From Mastigocoleus testarum BC008 (lineage in GTDB: Bacteria; Cyanobacteriota; Cyanobacteriia; Cyanobacteriales; Nostocaceae): 64,000 bases of DNA. Below are positions 9,859 through 18,299 of the stretch, in pieces. The stretch spans positions 62,001 through 126,000 of the forward strand of contig NZ_LMTZ01000092.1 in the NCBI RefSeq assembly GCF_001456025.1. Reading direction: 5' to 3'. The position numbers and the translations under genes were made by a program. Under the pieces are notes generated by a model, which did not search any database, was not told the DNA's origin, and worked only from the letters and a program-made list of their open reading frames with translations. The stretch's first letter is position 1, and each line of letters begins with the position of its first letter.

Positions 9859-10722
9859 TTAATGAAAATTGTTTCTATATACTTTTGGTGTTGTTGCCGT
9901 ATATTGACGAAATACTCTGGTAAAGTGACTCTGGTTTTGGAATCCAACTTGCTGACAAATTTCAATTATTTTTAAATTCAAATCCCGTCTTCGCAATAGT
10001 TTTTTTGCTTTTTCAATCCGACATCCCATCACGTATTGATGAACAGTAATTCCCGTTGATTCTTTAAATAAGCTGGCAAAATAGTTTGGAGTTATATGAA
10101 TGAGTTTACTCAAACTAGTCAACGTCAAATTTTGGTCTAAATTCTCTTCTATATAATCAATTATTTTCCGTAATTGAGCTTTGGGTAAACCACCTGTGTA
10201 GCTTTTTATTTCTTGTGTTCGCGTTGAATATCGTGATAGCAAATGTACTGAGAGCGCATTAGTCATAGAATCAGCGTAAAATCGACTATCTGCACCTCCC
10301 AATTCCAGTTCTGTTTTGAGCGCCAAACCCATATGCTCAATTAGTGGATCGCGTAAATACCACTGCGGTACTAATTCAATGCGATCTATATCCAGTAACT
10401 CGCAGTTAATACGCTCAAAAGCTATGGGACTAAGAAATAATTCTAATAACTCTACTTTTCGATCTACTTGTGTTCTAGGGAAAGGTTGATTCGCTGGAAT
10501 AATGGCAATATCACCTTTAGTGTAATCCACGTGATGCCAAGTTCCCCCGAGCATATAACTAGCACGAAAATCACCCAATGCGATCGCAATAAAATGCTGA
10601 CCTAAATAAGTTTGGGGAATTTCATCAGCAGGTTCTATTTCATGAATGAGCTGTAAGCCACTCCATCCAGCATTAAAGCTTTCCAGAAGATGTAAATGAA
10701 CTGGATGTTCCTTGTCAGACAC
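9859..10722 (-). CDS. AraC family transcriptional regulator
   Basis: A 287-residue regulator. The C-terminal 100 residues hold the double helix-turn-helix of AraC/XylS proteins: IIDYIEENLDQNLTLTSLSK, then ITPNYFASLFKESTGITVHQYV, then IEICQQVGFQNQSHFTRVFR. The N-terminal part is a cupin-like sensing region (HVDYTKGDIAIIPANQPF). It resembles the group of AraC proteins that act next to small metabolic or detoxification genes; the MAPEG gene immediately downstream is the natural candidate target. The ligand is unknown. Confidence 0.88.
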   Translation of the reverse strand: MSDKEHPVHLHLLESFNAGWSGLQLIHEIEPADEIPQTYLGQHFIAIALGDFRASYMLGGTWHHVDYTKGDIAIIPANQPFPRTQVDRKVELLELFLSPIAFERINCELLDIDRIELVPQWYLRDPLIEHMGLALKTELELGGADSRFYADSMTNALSVHLLSRYSTRTQEIKSYTGGLPKAQLRKIIDYIEENLDQNLTLTSLSKLIHITPNYFASLFKESTGITVHQYVMGCRIEKAKKLLRRRDLNLKIIEICQQVGFQNQSHFTRVFRQYTATTPKVYRNNFH

Positions 10723-11056
10723 AGTTTGCGAGTTTGGGCAAAAGGCTAAAATTTATATTCTAAAATTCATATTCAAAAGCTATTCTACTCCTCCCTTCTG
10801 AATCATGGGATATTTTATCAATTCTATTATTCAGATCCTATTATTTACACAATTTTGTCATCAACTTGTTACTTTTTGCTGATTAAATTTTAATGCGCTT
10901 GATATTGTGAGCCTACAAAAAATTCCAAGATAAACGTAAAAAGTTGAGCTTTTATATCTCAAAGCAAAAAATAAATATACCTCGCTTTTTGTAAAGGGGA
11001 AAAATATACCCTGACTAGCTTCTTTGTTAAATCTGGATGATGAGGAGAAAAAGAAG
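10723..11056. other. Divergent intergenic region, nothing recognised
   Basis: This region separates the AraC gene (minus) from the secreted hydrolase gene (plus) and must hold both promoters. It is AT-rich. An open frame on the minus strand covers part of it but looks non-coding. An AGGAG at 11043-11047 is the ribosome binding site of the hydrolase. Confidence 0.5.
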
Positions 11057-12421
11057 ATGTTTAGAATAAAGAAGACAACTGGGCTAAAAAAGTTAGCATT
11101 GACAACTTTAAGTTTGTTAGGAACAAGTTTATTTACCCTCGATATAGATATTTCTCCTGTTTTGGCGAGGGACCCAGTAGATACAGTTTGCAAAAATAGA
11201 TTAAATGTTAATAATTCCAGCAATCTAAAAGTACCCTATTGCGCAAACAAGCGTTTAGGTGAGACAGATGCAATGGTTAAGCGTGCGGTCATTGTAGTTC
11301 ACGGTACTAACAGAAATGCTGATGACTATTTCGACCGGATGCGTAATGCTGCAATCAAAGCTGGGAAATTAGAGGAAACTATTATCATTTCTCCACAATT
11401 TCTTCTTCAGGAAGATAAAGATGAATTTAATTTTGGGGAAGATTTTTTACATTGGACAAACGGAGGCTGGAAGCGTGGTGATAAATCGCGGAGTTCAAAT
11501 GAAAGAACTAGTTCTTTCGTAGTAGCCAATTATATTATGTCGCGGTTAGCAGATAAAAATGTTTATCCCAACCTGAAAAGCATTACGCTAGCTGGACATT
11601 CTGCAGGTGGACAATATGTTCATCGTGTTGCTTTTGGTAGCAAAGAAACAGGTATTCCAACTCGTTACATTGTTGCAAATCCTTCTTCCTATCTCTACCT
11701 TGATAAAAAGCGTCGAGTAAAAGGTAGCCTAGACCAGTTCCAGATTCCAAGCGATCGAGAAATATCTAATTGTCGGGATTATAACGAGTACAAATATGGT
11801 TTTGAAGACATAAACAGCTATTTAGAAGCAGTTGGCGAAGATAAAGCCAAGAAGCAATATGCTCAAAGAGAAGTAGTTTACTTGCTTGGTGAAGAGGATA
11901 ACAATCCAAATAGTTCATCACTCGACAAAAAATGTCCTGCAATGCTCCAGGGAAAACATCGTTTCGAGCGAGGAACTACCTACTATAATTACCTTCAATA
12001 TTTCTACGGCGCGGGTATTACAGAAAACCATTCAAAGGTAACTGTACCTGGAGTTGGACACAGCAGTACCGAAATGTTCAACTCTAGCGAGGGAGTTCAA
12101 ACAATTTTTGCTGATACTGACACACCTTCTTCTCCAACTCCAGACCCGACACCAACTCCAGACCCAACACCAACTCCGGAACCAAATCCAACCCAACCCA
12201 AAAAAGAAACAGAAGACGAAAAACCAGAAGATGATGAGAAACAAGGAGATGACGATAAAAAAGAAGGTGATGAGAAACAAGGAGATGACGATAAAAAAGA
12301 AGATGATGAGAAGCAAGGAGATGACGATAAAAAAGAAGATGATGAGAAGCAAGGAGATGACGATAAACAAGAAGATGATGATAAACAAGAAGATGATGAT
12401 AAACAAGAAGATGAGGATTAA
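11057..12421 (+). CDS. Secreted alpha/beta hydrolase with acidic repeat tail
   Basis: The ATG at 11057 is chosen over the in-frame ATG at 11024 because AGGAG lies about 9 nt upstream and it gives a clean signal peptide (KKTTGLKKLALTTLSLLGTS, cleavage near PVLA). The protein is then 454 residues. The catalytic domain (about 40-345) has the strand-turn VIVVHGTNRN, the nucleophile elbow LAGHSAGGQY and a late GVGHSS His, so it is a serine hydrolase with substrate unknown. A Pro-Thr-Asp linker (PTPDPTPTPD) leads to a C-terminal tail of about 70 residues made of 11-residue units of the DEKQGDDDKKE type ending in DDDKQED units. The tail is strongly acidic with Lys and may bind cations or surface polymers (inference). 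Confidence 0.82.
   Translation: MFRIKKTTGLKKLALTTLSLLGTSLFTLDIDISPVLARDPVDTVCKNRLNVNNSSNLKVPYCANKRLGETDAMVKRAVIVVHGTNRNADDYFDRMRNAAIKAGKLEETIIISPQFLLQEDKDEFNFGEDFLHWTNGGWKRGDKSRSSNERTSSFVVANYIMSRLADKNVYPNLKSITLAGHSAGGQYVHRVAFGSKETGIPTRYIVANPSSYLYLDKKRRVKGSLDQFQIPSDREISNCRDYNEYKYGFEDINSYLEAVGEDKAKKQYAQREVVYLLGEEDNNPNSSSLDKKCPAMLQGKHRFERGTTYYNYLQYFYGAGITENHSKVTVPGVGHSSTEMFNSSEGVQTIFADTDTPSSPTPDPTPTPDPTPTPEPNPTQPKKETEDEKPEDDEKQGDDDKKEGDEKQGDDDKKEDDEKQGDDDKKEDDEKQGDDDKQEDDDKQEDDDKQEDED
12235..12420 (+). repeat. 33-bp coding tandem repeat
   Basis: Inside the hydrolase gene, a 33-bp unit (GATGAGAAACAAGGAGATGA type) repeats about four times and degenerates into 15-bp units reading DDDKQ. Copies are nearly identical at DNA level, which points to recent slippage or expansion. 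Length is likely to vary between strains. Confidence 0.85.
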
Positions 12422-12509
12422 CTTGGTTTTTTCATCACTTCAATAATCAATAAAACCGAAAAACGTACAAATGATGCGCCGAATTAATGCTTTGACATTA
12501 TTTGGCGTA

Positions 12510-13094
12510 TTATGCTGAACTACTACTTTCCCCTTTTATAAAAGCAGCAGAAATCAAATGTGCTAAACGTAAAGCTTCTGGAACTTTTCCACAGTCAGTT
12601 AATCTTTGCAATACTTCTGCAACTATCTGTGGGTTTTCACCGCAAACTTGAAATACAAAAGGTGGAGAACTATAAATCTCACCTGCAAGCTTTAACAGTT
12701 CGAGTCGTTTTTCAAGATTTGGTAAGCGACTCATAGCATCTTTAACAGCATCTAAATTGGGTTGACGACGCATCACAGCAACGCAAGGAAGTTTTAGTTG
12801 TGCGTTTAATTCCGGTAAATTCACCAAATTAAAGCCCCCAAACCCAATACCATCAATTAAAACAATATGTAATTGTGGTAAAAACTTGCTACCAATTAAT
12901 AATTTACAAATAGTTTCTGTTGCATTCCAACCATCTTGTTCTAGTTCTCCCCACACCATCCCTTCAAAACGAGTTCCAGCACAAACGATTCCTGCCAAAT
13001 TAACATTTTTTCCACTACCACGAACAAAAGGTGCATCATCAAAACCGATCGCTCGGATTGTGCGATTAAGTTTTAGCAGCGATTCAAGATTCAA
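12510..13094 (-). CDS. DUF99 family protein
   Basis: A 194-residue protein of the DUF99 family, related to the endonuclease V fold. Recognisable segments are IRAIGFDDAPF near the N-terminus, the central HIVLIDGIGFGGFN strand-turn and LPCVAVMRRQPNLDAV. Biochemical function is not settled in the family, and any nuclease role here is an inference. It begins 25 nt after the yjbQ-like gene ends and shares its direction, so the two probably form one transcript. The start at 13094 fits the family's N-terminal length. Confidence 0.85.
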   Translation of the reverse strand: MNLESLLKLNRTIRAIGFDDAPFVRGSGKNVNLAGIVCAGTRFEGMVWGELEQDGWNATETICKLLIGSKFLPQLHIVLIDGIGFGGFNLVNLPELNAQLKLPCVAVMRRQPNLDAVKDAMSRLPNLEKRLELLKLAGEIYSSPPFVFQVCGENPQIVAEVLQRLTDCGKVPEALRLAHLISAAFIKGESSSSA

Positions 13095-13119
13095 AATTCA
13101 CACCTCAAGATTTATAATC

Positions 13120-13536
13120 TCACTCACCATAAATTGTTATCATCACCTTACGTTGTCGGGGTTTAATGTCGCACTCCAGATGAAAAATTTGCTGCCAAGT
13201 ACCCAGAACCAAATTACCATTTTGCAGTGGAACTGTTATTTCTGGACCCAGCCAAGTTGCTTGAAGGTGGGAATGTCCATTACCATCATGCCAAGTTCTT
13301 TCGTGTCCATAATCGCGACTCGGAGGAATAAGTTTGTTAAGAATTTGCGGTAAATCGTTTGTTAATCCCGGTTCAAATTCTATAGCGCCAATTACCCCGG
13401 TACTGCCGACGTTAAATATATTTACCATGCCGACTTTAATTCCGGAATTTCTCACGATCTGATTTACTTGATCGGTTAGATCGTGCATATCACCATGACC
13501 TTTAGTTGCAACTGCGATTTGCTCTTGGTGAATCAT
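13120..13536 (-). CDS. yjbQ: YjbQ/UPF0047 family protein
   Basis: A 138-residue, full-length member of UPF0047 (COG0432). Diagnostic residues are FNVGSTGVIGAIEFEPGL and the metal-site-like RTWHDGNGHSHLQATWLGPE, followed by GTWQQIFHLECD and RKVMITIYG at the end. Family members have weak thiamin phosphate synthase activity and can complement thiE mutants, but the physiological role is unproven. It is the first gene of a two-gene minus-strand unit with the DUF99 gene. Confidence 0.9.
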   Translation of the reverse strand: MIHQEQIAVATKGHGDMHDLTDQVNQIVRNSGIKVGMVNIFNVGSTGVIGAIEFEPGLTNDLPQILNKLIPPSRDYGHERTWHDGNGHSHLQATWLGPEITVPLQNGNLVLGTWQQIFHLECDIKPRQRKVMITIYGE

Positions 13537-13628
13537 GTCAATTACTTTTGTTTATAAGAAATTCTCTTCTACTCTTCCACATAAATAAAGTTTGACTGGA
13601 CAGTCAAGCTTTTAATTAAAGTTTTTGA

Positions 13629-13669
13629 CACTCCCCCCACTAGAAGTAGGGGGATTCTTTCGGAGTAGG
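13629..13669 (-). ncRNA. Probable 3' end of TnpB guide RNA (omega RNA)
   Basis: In IS200/IS605 elements the RNA that guides TnpB spans the 3' part of tnpB and the right end, with the guide taken from flanking DNA. The right-end hairpin directly after the tnpB stop is present and TnpB is intact, so a functional RNA is expected. Its 5' boundary inside tnpB cannot be read by eye; only the segment beyond the stop is given. Confidence 0.45.
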
Positions 13670-15157
13670 CTAAATATCCGAAATATCCTCAAACAGACTA
13701 AGCTGTTTAGCCGGGTTCCCAGGCACCCGCCGTCTGCCCTTGCGGGCGGCGCGTCTCCTAACCTCTGTTGTTTCAGAGATGGGCATTTTGAACAGACAAA
13801 GCTGTTCTGGTTCCCGAAAGTCCTCCGGTACCATTCGTATTTTTACTTTGCAAGCAACGGGGAAAGAATACTCGTCAATCCCTCGTTGCTTGATGTTCCT
13901 GGCTGCATTCAAGTCGGCATGAGCCAAATATCCACAATTACCACAAAGAAACTTTTCCTTATTGCGATTAGCTTTATCAACGTGTCCACATTCTGGACAC
14001 TTTTGACTTGTATGACGTGGATTCACTCGCCTAAAAACCTTTCCCTGCTTTGCAGCTAGGTATTCGATTTTTTGAGTCAGACTGTACCAGCTAGCATCGC
14101 TGATACTACGATTTAAACCGCGTTTTCTTGACTGACCGTTGGTTAGAAATCTTCCTTTATTTGATACATCTTCTTTGGGCTTGCATCGTTTTTTCATCCC
14201 TGAGATGTTCAAATCTTCCACAACAACCGCATCTGCTTTTCTGGTTAGCTTGTTTGCTAACTGCCATTGGAAAGCTTCGCGTTTATTGGTGATTTTTTGG
14301 TGCAACCGACCGATTAATTTACCAGCTTTTTTACGGTTTTTAGAACCTTTCTTTTTACGAGCTAGTCGGCGTTGTCTTACTTTTAAGAGCTTACGAGTAC
14401 GCTTATTGGTCGAATGTCTGGGATTATCGTATTGGGAGCCATCCGAGCAATGCACCAACTTAGTTATCCCCATATCTAAGCCGACGACAGTTTTTGCATC
14501 TTCAACCGCGATTGTAGGGAATGGAGGTACAGCCTTGTTTTCTATTTTTAAAGTCACATATAAACCGTCAGCCTTTAGTCTCACGGTCGCTGATTTAACC
14601 TTAAAACCTTCAGGAATAGGGCGAGAATTGAAATATTTTACCCAACCTAATTTAGGGAGATAAATTGCTTTGTCAGCTACTTTAATTCCAGAAGTAAAAG
14701 TAAACGATTTAAAATTGCTTTTATTTTTAAACTTTGGATACTTACTACGTCCAGCAAAGAAATTATTGTACGCAACTTGTAACCTTTTAACGTTTTGTTG
14801 CAATACAGTTGAGTCTATTTCCTTGTACCACGGGCGTGTTTTCTTTAAAATCGGAAGGTTCGTTATTTGTATCTCTTCAGCAGTTTTTAACTTAATCTCC
14901 CTAGTTTTCTTCTTAACCTTATAAATATCTCCAGTATCAGAAGTAGCTGAATTAGATGATACTGAACAGGTTAAAGGACAAGCAGTACCTTTATTCCTTA
15001 AATTACAATACTCCCCTTGTACGAATCTCTCTTGATAAGTCACCTCCCTGTCAGCAAGATTGTAATTGTAATTAGCTCTTAGCATATCAATCCAACTAAG
15101 AACCTTTAAGGTCTGCTTCTTATTTGGTTTTAACTTGTTTTGATATCCTAAAAGCAT
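13670..15157 (-). CDS. tnpB: TnpB RNA-guided endonuclease, IS605/OrfB family
   Basis: A 495-residue protein with all RuvC residues: Asp near 226 (VVGLDMGITKL), Glu near 312 (VVVEDLNISGMKKR) and Asp near 414 (HADLNAARNI). The zinc finger before the last motif is complete (CPECG, then CGNCG). TnpB is an RNA-guided DNA nuclease that helps retain the element after transposition. The protein is longer than the roughly 400-residue norm: it has an insert near residues 55-80 and a C-terminal tail of about 65 residues rich in Arg (RRRAARKGRRR) ending in LSLFEDISD. No frameshift is seen. The promoter region shared with tnpA is only 67 nt. Confidence 0.93.
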   Translation of the reverse strand: MLLGYQNKLKPNKKQTLKVLSWIDMLRANYNYNLADREVTYQERFVQGEYCNLRNKGTACPLTCSVSSNSATSDTGDIYKVKKKTREIKLKTAEEIQITNLPILKKTRPWYKEIDSTVLQQNVKRLQVAYNNFFAGRSKYPKFKNKSNFKSFTFTSGIKVADKAIYLPKLGWVKYFNSRPIPEGFKVKSATVRLKADGLYVTLKIENKAVPPFPTIAVEDAKTVVGLDMGITKLVHCSDGSQYDNPRHSTNKRTRKLLKVRQRRLARKKKGSKNRKKAGKLIGRLHQKITNKREAFQWQLANKLTRKADAVVVEDLNISGMKKRCKPKEDVSNKGRFLTNGQSRKRGLNRSISDASWYSLTQKIEYLAAKQGKVFRRVNPRHTSQKCPECGHVDKANRNKEKFLCGNCGYLAHADLNAARNIKQRGIDEYSFPVACKVKIRMVPEDFREPEQLCLFKMPISETTEVRRRAARKGRRRVPGNPAKQLSLFEDISDI

Positions 15158-15224
15158 TTATTGCAACGTTTATTGTAGATGTGCTACTTATATCTACATA
15201 ACTATAGCGTACAAATCCGTAAAA

Positions 15225-15626
15225 ATGCAGCAATACAGAAGAAAAAATCATACTGTTTCAATGATTAATTTTCATCTTGTATGGATACCAAAACGGAGAA
15301 AACGAGTATTGATAGGGGATGTAGAAAAAAGATTGAGAGAAATTATTTGGGATACCTGCAAAGAAAAAGACTGGAAGATTATCGCATTGGAAATCATGCC
15401 AGATCACGTTCATTTATTCGTTAATGTTTTACCTGATATCGCAGCTCGTCAGGTTGCAGCACAAATCAAAGGTAGAAGTTCTAGGTACTTAAGAAAAGAA
15501 TTTCCACATCTATTAAAACTACCTAGCTTATGGACCCACTCGTATTTTGTTTCAACCGCTGGTAGCGTCAGCAATGAAACTATTAGAAGATATATTGAGG
15601 AACAGCGGCATCATGACGTAACCTAA
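15225..15626 (+). CDS. tnpA: Y1 HUH transposase of IS200/IS605 family
   Basis: A 133-residue single-strand transposase. The HUH motif is His61-Val-His63 in MPDHVHLFVNV, and the catalytic tyrosine is Tyr123 in ETIRRYIEEQ. The YSFVSTAGS-like segment (THSYFVSTAGSVS) is intact. Length and motifs suggest an active enzyme that moves the element as single-stranded DNA during replication. It is divergent from tnpB. Confidence 0.95.
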   Translation: MQQYRRKNHTVSMINFHLVWIPKRRKRVLIGDVEKRLREIIWDTCKEKDWKIIALEIMPDHVHLFVNVLPDIAARQVAAQIKGRSSRYLRKEFPHLLKLPSLWTHSYFVSTAGSVSNETIRRYIEEQRHHDVT

Positions 15627-15926
15627 GATTGACTGCACGTAAACGTGCTAACTCGTTCTACATCTCCCGCCTAAAGGCTGGGAGTTTTGAACTTCGACAA
15701 GTTCTATAAAAATAATTTTTCAGTATTGTACCTGAAGAGGGATGAAAATTATTGACATTTACTTATAGGAATGTCTGGAGATATTGGGGTGGGAGCTCTT
15801 TAACAGATTTACGTATATGATTTTAAATTCAACTGTCCCAAAATTATTGGACTCTATTTTTTCTTATTTGTCTATTTTAAATTAGTAAACACTATTGAAC
15901 GGTAGTTTGTGAGAGTCATAGATTTC

Positions 15927-16601
15927 ATGAAACGTCTACTTATTTTCCCCGCAACCATCTTATTCGCAACCTTATTAGGAAGTTTCTTGTCTGTAACGTT
16001 TGCTCAGATCCCAAATACCCCACAGCAGACTTCTCCAACCCCTGATGAAACTCAAACTCCAACAGAATCGAAGCAAGAAGATTCTTCAACTTCTGATCGA
16101 ACAGTAACACCCGTACAACCAAAACAAGAAGATTTTCCAACCAGCGATGAAATTGAAACTCCGGTAAAACCCGAACAAACAACCTCTCCTCAAGTAGAAA
16201 CAGAAAAAACAACTTCTCCAACTAGCGACGAAATTAAAGATCCAGAAGCATCTCAATCAAATAAAGGTGCTTATGTGGGGATCCAGATGATTATTTTAAC
16301 TCCCGAAATTGCTCAGGAATTTAATAATGACCCAAGTACTAACTTGAAGGTACCTGAAACAAAAGGAATACTTATCGTCAAAGTTTTTCCTAATTCACCA
16401 GCAGAAACTGCAGGTTTACGTCGGGGGGACATAATTACAGAAGTTTCTGGGAAACCAACTACTGACGCCAAAGAAGTGATTGAAATTGTTAACAGTAGCA
16501 ATGTTGGTGAATCTTTACCCCTTACCGTAACTCGTGGGGATAAAAAAAATTCCATATCAGTTCGCTTAGGAGAAAAACCATCTGAGGAAGCTGAAGATTA
16601 G
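15927..16601 (+). CDS. Exported PDZ-domain protein
   Basis: A protein of about 224 residues. A GTG at 15909 would add six residues, but the ATG at 15927 gives a better signal peptide (KRLLIFPATILFATLLGSFL, cleavage near TFAQ), so I prefer it. Residues about 30-110 are a low-complexity Thr/Pro/Ser/Glu linker with repeats of TSDE-IETPVKPEQ type. Residues about 110-215 form a PDZ domain with the GAYVGIQMI start, GILIVKVFPNSPAETAGLRR and GDIITEVSGKPTTD. It resembles the PDZ portion of HtrA/Deg proteases, but there is no protease domain, so it is likely a periplasmic binding protein or regulator. Confidence 0.85.
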   Translation: MKRLLIFPATILFATLLGSFLSVTFAQIPNTPQQTSPTPDETQTPTESKQEDSSTSDRTVTPVQPKQEDFPTSDEIETPVKPEQTTSPQVETEKTTSPTSDEIKDPEASQSNKGAYVGIQMIILTPEIAQEFNNDPSTNLKVPETKGILIVKVFPNSPAETAGLRRGDIITEVSGKPTTDAKEVIEIVNSSNVGESLPLTVTRGDKKNSISVRLGEKPSEEAED

Positions 16602-17094
16602 AGTCTGAAAACTAGAACCTAAAAATTAGACCTTGACAATTAAACTGTAATAAATATTAACGGTTTGTAGTAGAGGACTAGTAAAGGTTTAAGGAGCGGG
16701 AATCATAATTTCTACCGATTCCCCTTGAAAGCAATTGATTGCGAATCCAAGGTTATTAATTTGCAGCCCCAAACAATATAAAAGGCAAAGAGGAAGGAAG
16801 TACTTTCCCCCTTTGCCTAATTGCTCTACGTTAGCGTTATGTGACCACGAGGTCACAGTTATCTTTGCCTTGTTCAGAATTAATAGTCGCCAAGAAAAAT
16901 AACATATGCAGTTATGGTGCTACGCACAAGTCATTAGCTTCAGTGTTCAGCAGGCCCTAATTGCTCGATGCTATATCTACAAACAATCACTTTCGTTGAT
17001 TCTTAAATTGTTTTGATGTCCCCTTAAGGTATAAAATTAGTATGAATAATCCGGAATCCCGACCGATAAACCGGAGATTAATAGGAGAATACTC
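16602..17094. repeat. Intergenic region with a MITE-like nested palindrome
   Basis: Positions 16781-16871 hold a nested inverted-repeat structure. An inner near-palindrome is centred on AGTACT (16783-16818, arms AGGCAAAG/CTTTGCCT), then comes the hairpin TGTGACC/GGTCACA (16840-16857), and an outer CTTTGCCTT at 16863-16871 pairs again with the first arm. It looks like a small non-autonomous repeat. The remaining sequence leads into the sbpA promoter. Confidence 0.55.
17008..17035 (+). promoter_or_regulatory. Putative sigma-70-type promoter of sbpA
   Basis: TTGTTT (17008-17013) and TATAAA (17030-17035) are separated by 16 nt, followed about 60 nt later by the sbpA start and its TAGGAG site. 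An interrupted inverted repeat TCCGG/CCGGA (17050-17075) lies in the leader. No sulfur-specific operator could be assigned. Confidence 0.35.
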
Positions 17095-18153
17095 ATGGGG
17101 TTGTGGCGCTCTATCGTCCATCTCATTTTTAGGGGGAGACTTAGTAGATTTATATTCCTGATATTTTTGGGGATCAATTTGAGCTTAGCTATTACTTCAT
17201 GCTCTATGTCCAATGCTAAGAATTCCGACCCCGAACTAACTCTGGTTTCCTATGCAGTGACTAGACCTGCATACAAAAAAATTATCCCTCAATTTGTAGC
17301 GCAGTGGGAGCAACAACACAATCAAAAAATCCGCTTCTATGAAAGTTATGCTCCTTCTGGCGCACAAACCCGTGCAGTGATAGACGGTTTAGACGCAGAT
17401 GTAGTTGAGTTAGCCCTAGCGTTAGATATGCAGAAAATAGAGAACGCAGGTTTAATTCAACAAGGTTGGGAAAATGAAGCCCCTAACAATGCGATCGTTA
17501 CGAAATCTGTTGCGGTACTAGTTACCCGTGAAGGAAATCCAAAGCAAATTCAGACATGGGAAGATTTAACAACAGATAACCTGGATATTATTACGGCTAA
17601 TCCCAAAACTTCCGGTGTTGCAAGGTGGAATTTCTTAGCATTATGGGGTGTCCAAAAACAGGTTGGAATGACAGATTCCCAAGCTTTAGAATTCACGAAA
17701 AAAGTTTATCAAAATGTACCAATAATGCCCAGGGATGCGCGGGAAGCAAGCGATGTATTTATCAATCAAAATCAAGGAGATATCTTAATTAATTATGAAA
17801 ATGAAATCATATTAGCTGGATTAAGAGAGAAAAAACGTCCTTATATTGTCCCCGAGACTAATATTTCTATAGAAAATCCGGTTGCCGTTGTTGATAAAAA
17901 TGTTGATAAACATGGTAACCGAGAAATAGCCGAAGCCTTTGTGAAATATCTCTTCACCCCTGCAGCTCAAAGAGAATTTGCCAAAATTGGATTTCGACCT
18001 GTAAACTCCAACGTTACTCAAGAGTTCGCAGATAGATATCCACCAGTCAAAAAATTATTTACGGTACAAGATTTAGGTGGTTGGGATAAAGTTCAAAGCC
18101 AATTCTTTGATAATGGAGCCGCTTTCGACAAAATTCAAGCAAGTATTAGGTGA
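17095..18153 (+). CDS. sbpA: Sulfate ABC transporter substrate-binding lipoprotein
   Basis: A 352-residue periplasmic sulfate/thiosulfate binding protein. The N-terminus has a hydrophobic segment and a lipobox-like ITSC, so it is probably membrane-anchored. Family signatures are LTLVSYAVTRPAYKKIIPQF, the YAPSGAQTRAVIDGLDADVV loop that contacts the anion, and ITANPKTSGVARWNFLALWG. It is the first gene of the sulfate uptake set followed by cysT and cysW, which form the membrane pore. The start has TAGGAG at 17083. The set is normally induced by sulfur limitation. Confidence 0.95.
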   Translation: MGLWRSIVHLIFRGRLSRFIFLIFLGINLSLAITSCSMSNAKNSDPELTLVSYAVTRPAYKKIIPQFVAQWEQQHNQKIRFYESYAPSGAQTRAVIDGLDADVVELALALDMQKIENAGLIQQGWENEAPNNAIVTKSVAVLVTREGNPKQIQTWEDLTTDNLDIITANPKTSGVARWNFLALWGVQKQVGMTDSQALEFTKKVYQNVPIMPRDAREASDVFINQNQGDILINYENEIILAGLREKKRPYIVPETNISIENPVAVVDKNVDKHGNREIAEAFVKYLFTPAAQREFAKIGFRPVNSNVTQEFADRYPPVKKLFTVQDLGGWDKVQSQFFDNGAAFDKIQASIR

Positions 18154-18159
18154 TATTTG

Positions 18160-18299
18160 AGTAATGAGTAATAAGTAATAAGTAATAAGTAATAAGTAAT
18201 AAGTAATAAGTAATAAGTAATAAGCAAGAAGTAATCATTGACTGATAACTGTAGCCCGTAAGGGCGTGGCGTTAGCAATAAACTGATAACTGATAACTG
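18160..18299. repeat. 7-bp tandem repeats with an embedded GC-rich module
   Basis: Between sbpA and cysT, about ten copies of the heptamer GTAATAA (18160-18234) are followed by AACTGAT-type heptamers (18241-18299). The latter are interrupted by a GC-rich block at 18251-18279 (GTAGCCCGTAAGGGCGTGGC core). The same block recurs at 36237-36266 inside similar heptamers. This matches the STRR-type repeats known from heterocystous cyanobacteria. Confidence 0.9.

Larger units (their letters stand above)
13625..15700. mobile_element. IS200/IS605-family insertion sequence
   Basis: The element has divergent tnpA (plus) and tnpB (minus) genes, both intact, between two subterminal hairpins. The right end, beyond the tnpB stop, has CCCCCTAC/GTGGGGGG (13631-13653 region) followed on the minus strand by TCAA, the usual cleavage tetranucleotide; I place this end at about 13625. 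The left end beyond tnpA has CTCCCGCC/GGCTGGGAG (about 15664-15686). The exact left boundary is uncertain by about 15 nt, since this family makes no target duplication or terminal inverted repeats. Confidence 0.88.

Noticed and set aside
10861..11223. 120-codon minus-strand frame between the AraC and hydrolase genes
   Set aside because: It overlaps the signal peptide region of the hydrolase on the other strand and has no family features or ribosome binding site.
12032..12406. Open frame on the minus strand rich in Ile/Phe
   Set aside because: It is the antisense of the acidic repeat tail of the hydrolase; composition is a mirror of the GAT/AAA repeat.
16840..16857. TGTGACC...GGTCACA as a CRP-type cAMP receptor site
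   Set aside because: The half-sites are 8 nt apart and not the 6 of the CRP consensus, it is a perfect hairpin within a larger repeat, and it lies far from the sbpA promoter.
18160..18234. GTAATAA tract as NtcA-type GTA-N8-TAC regulatory sites
   Set aside because: No TAC half-site at the right distance; the GTA triplets come from the repeat unit.
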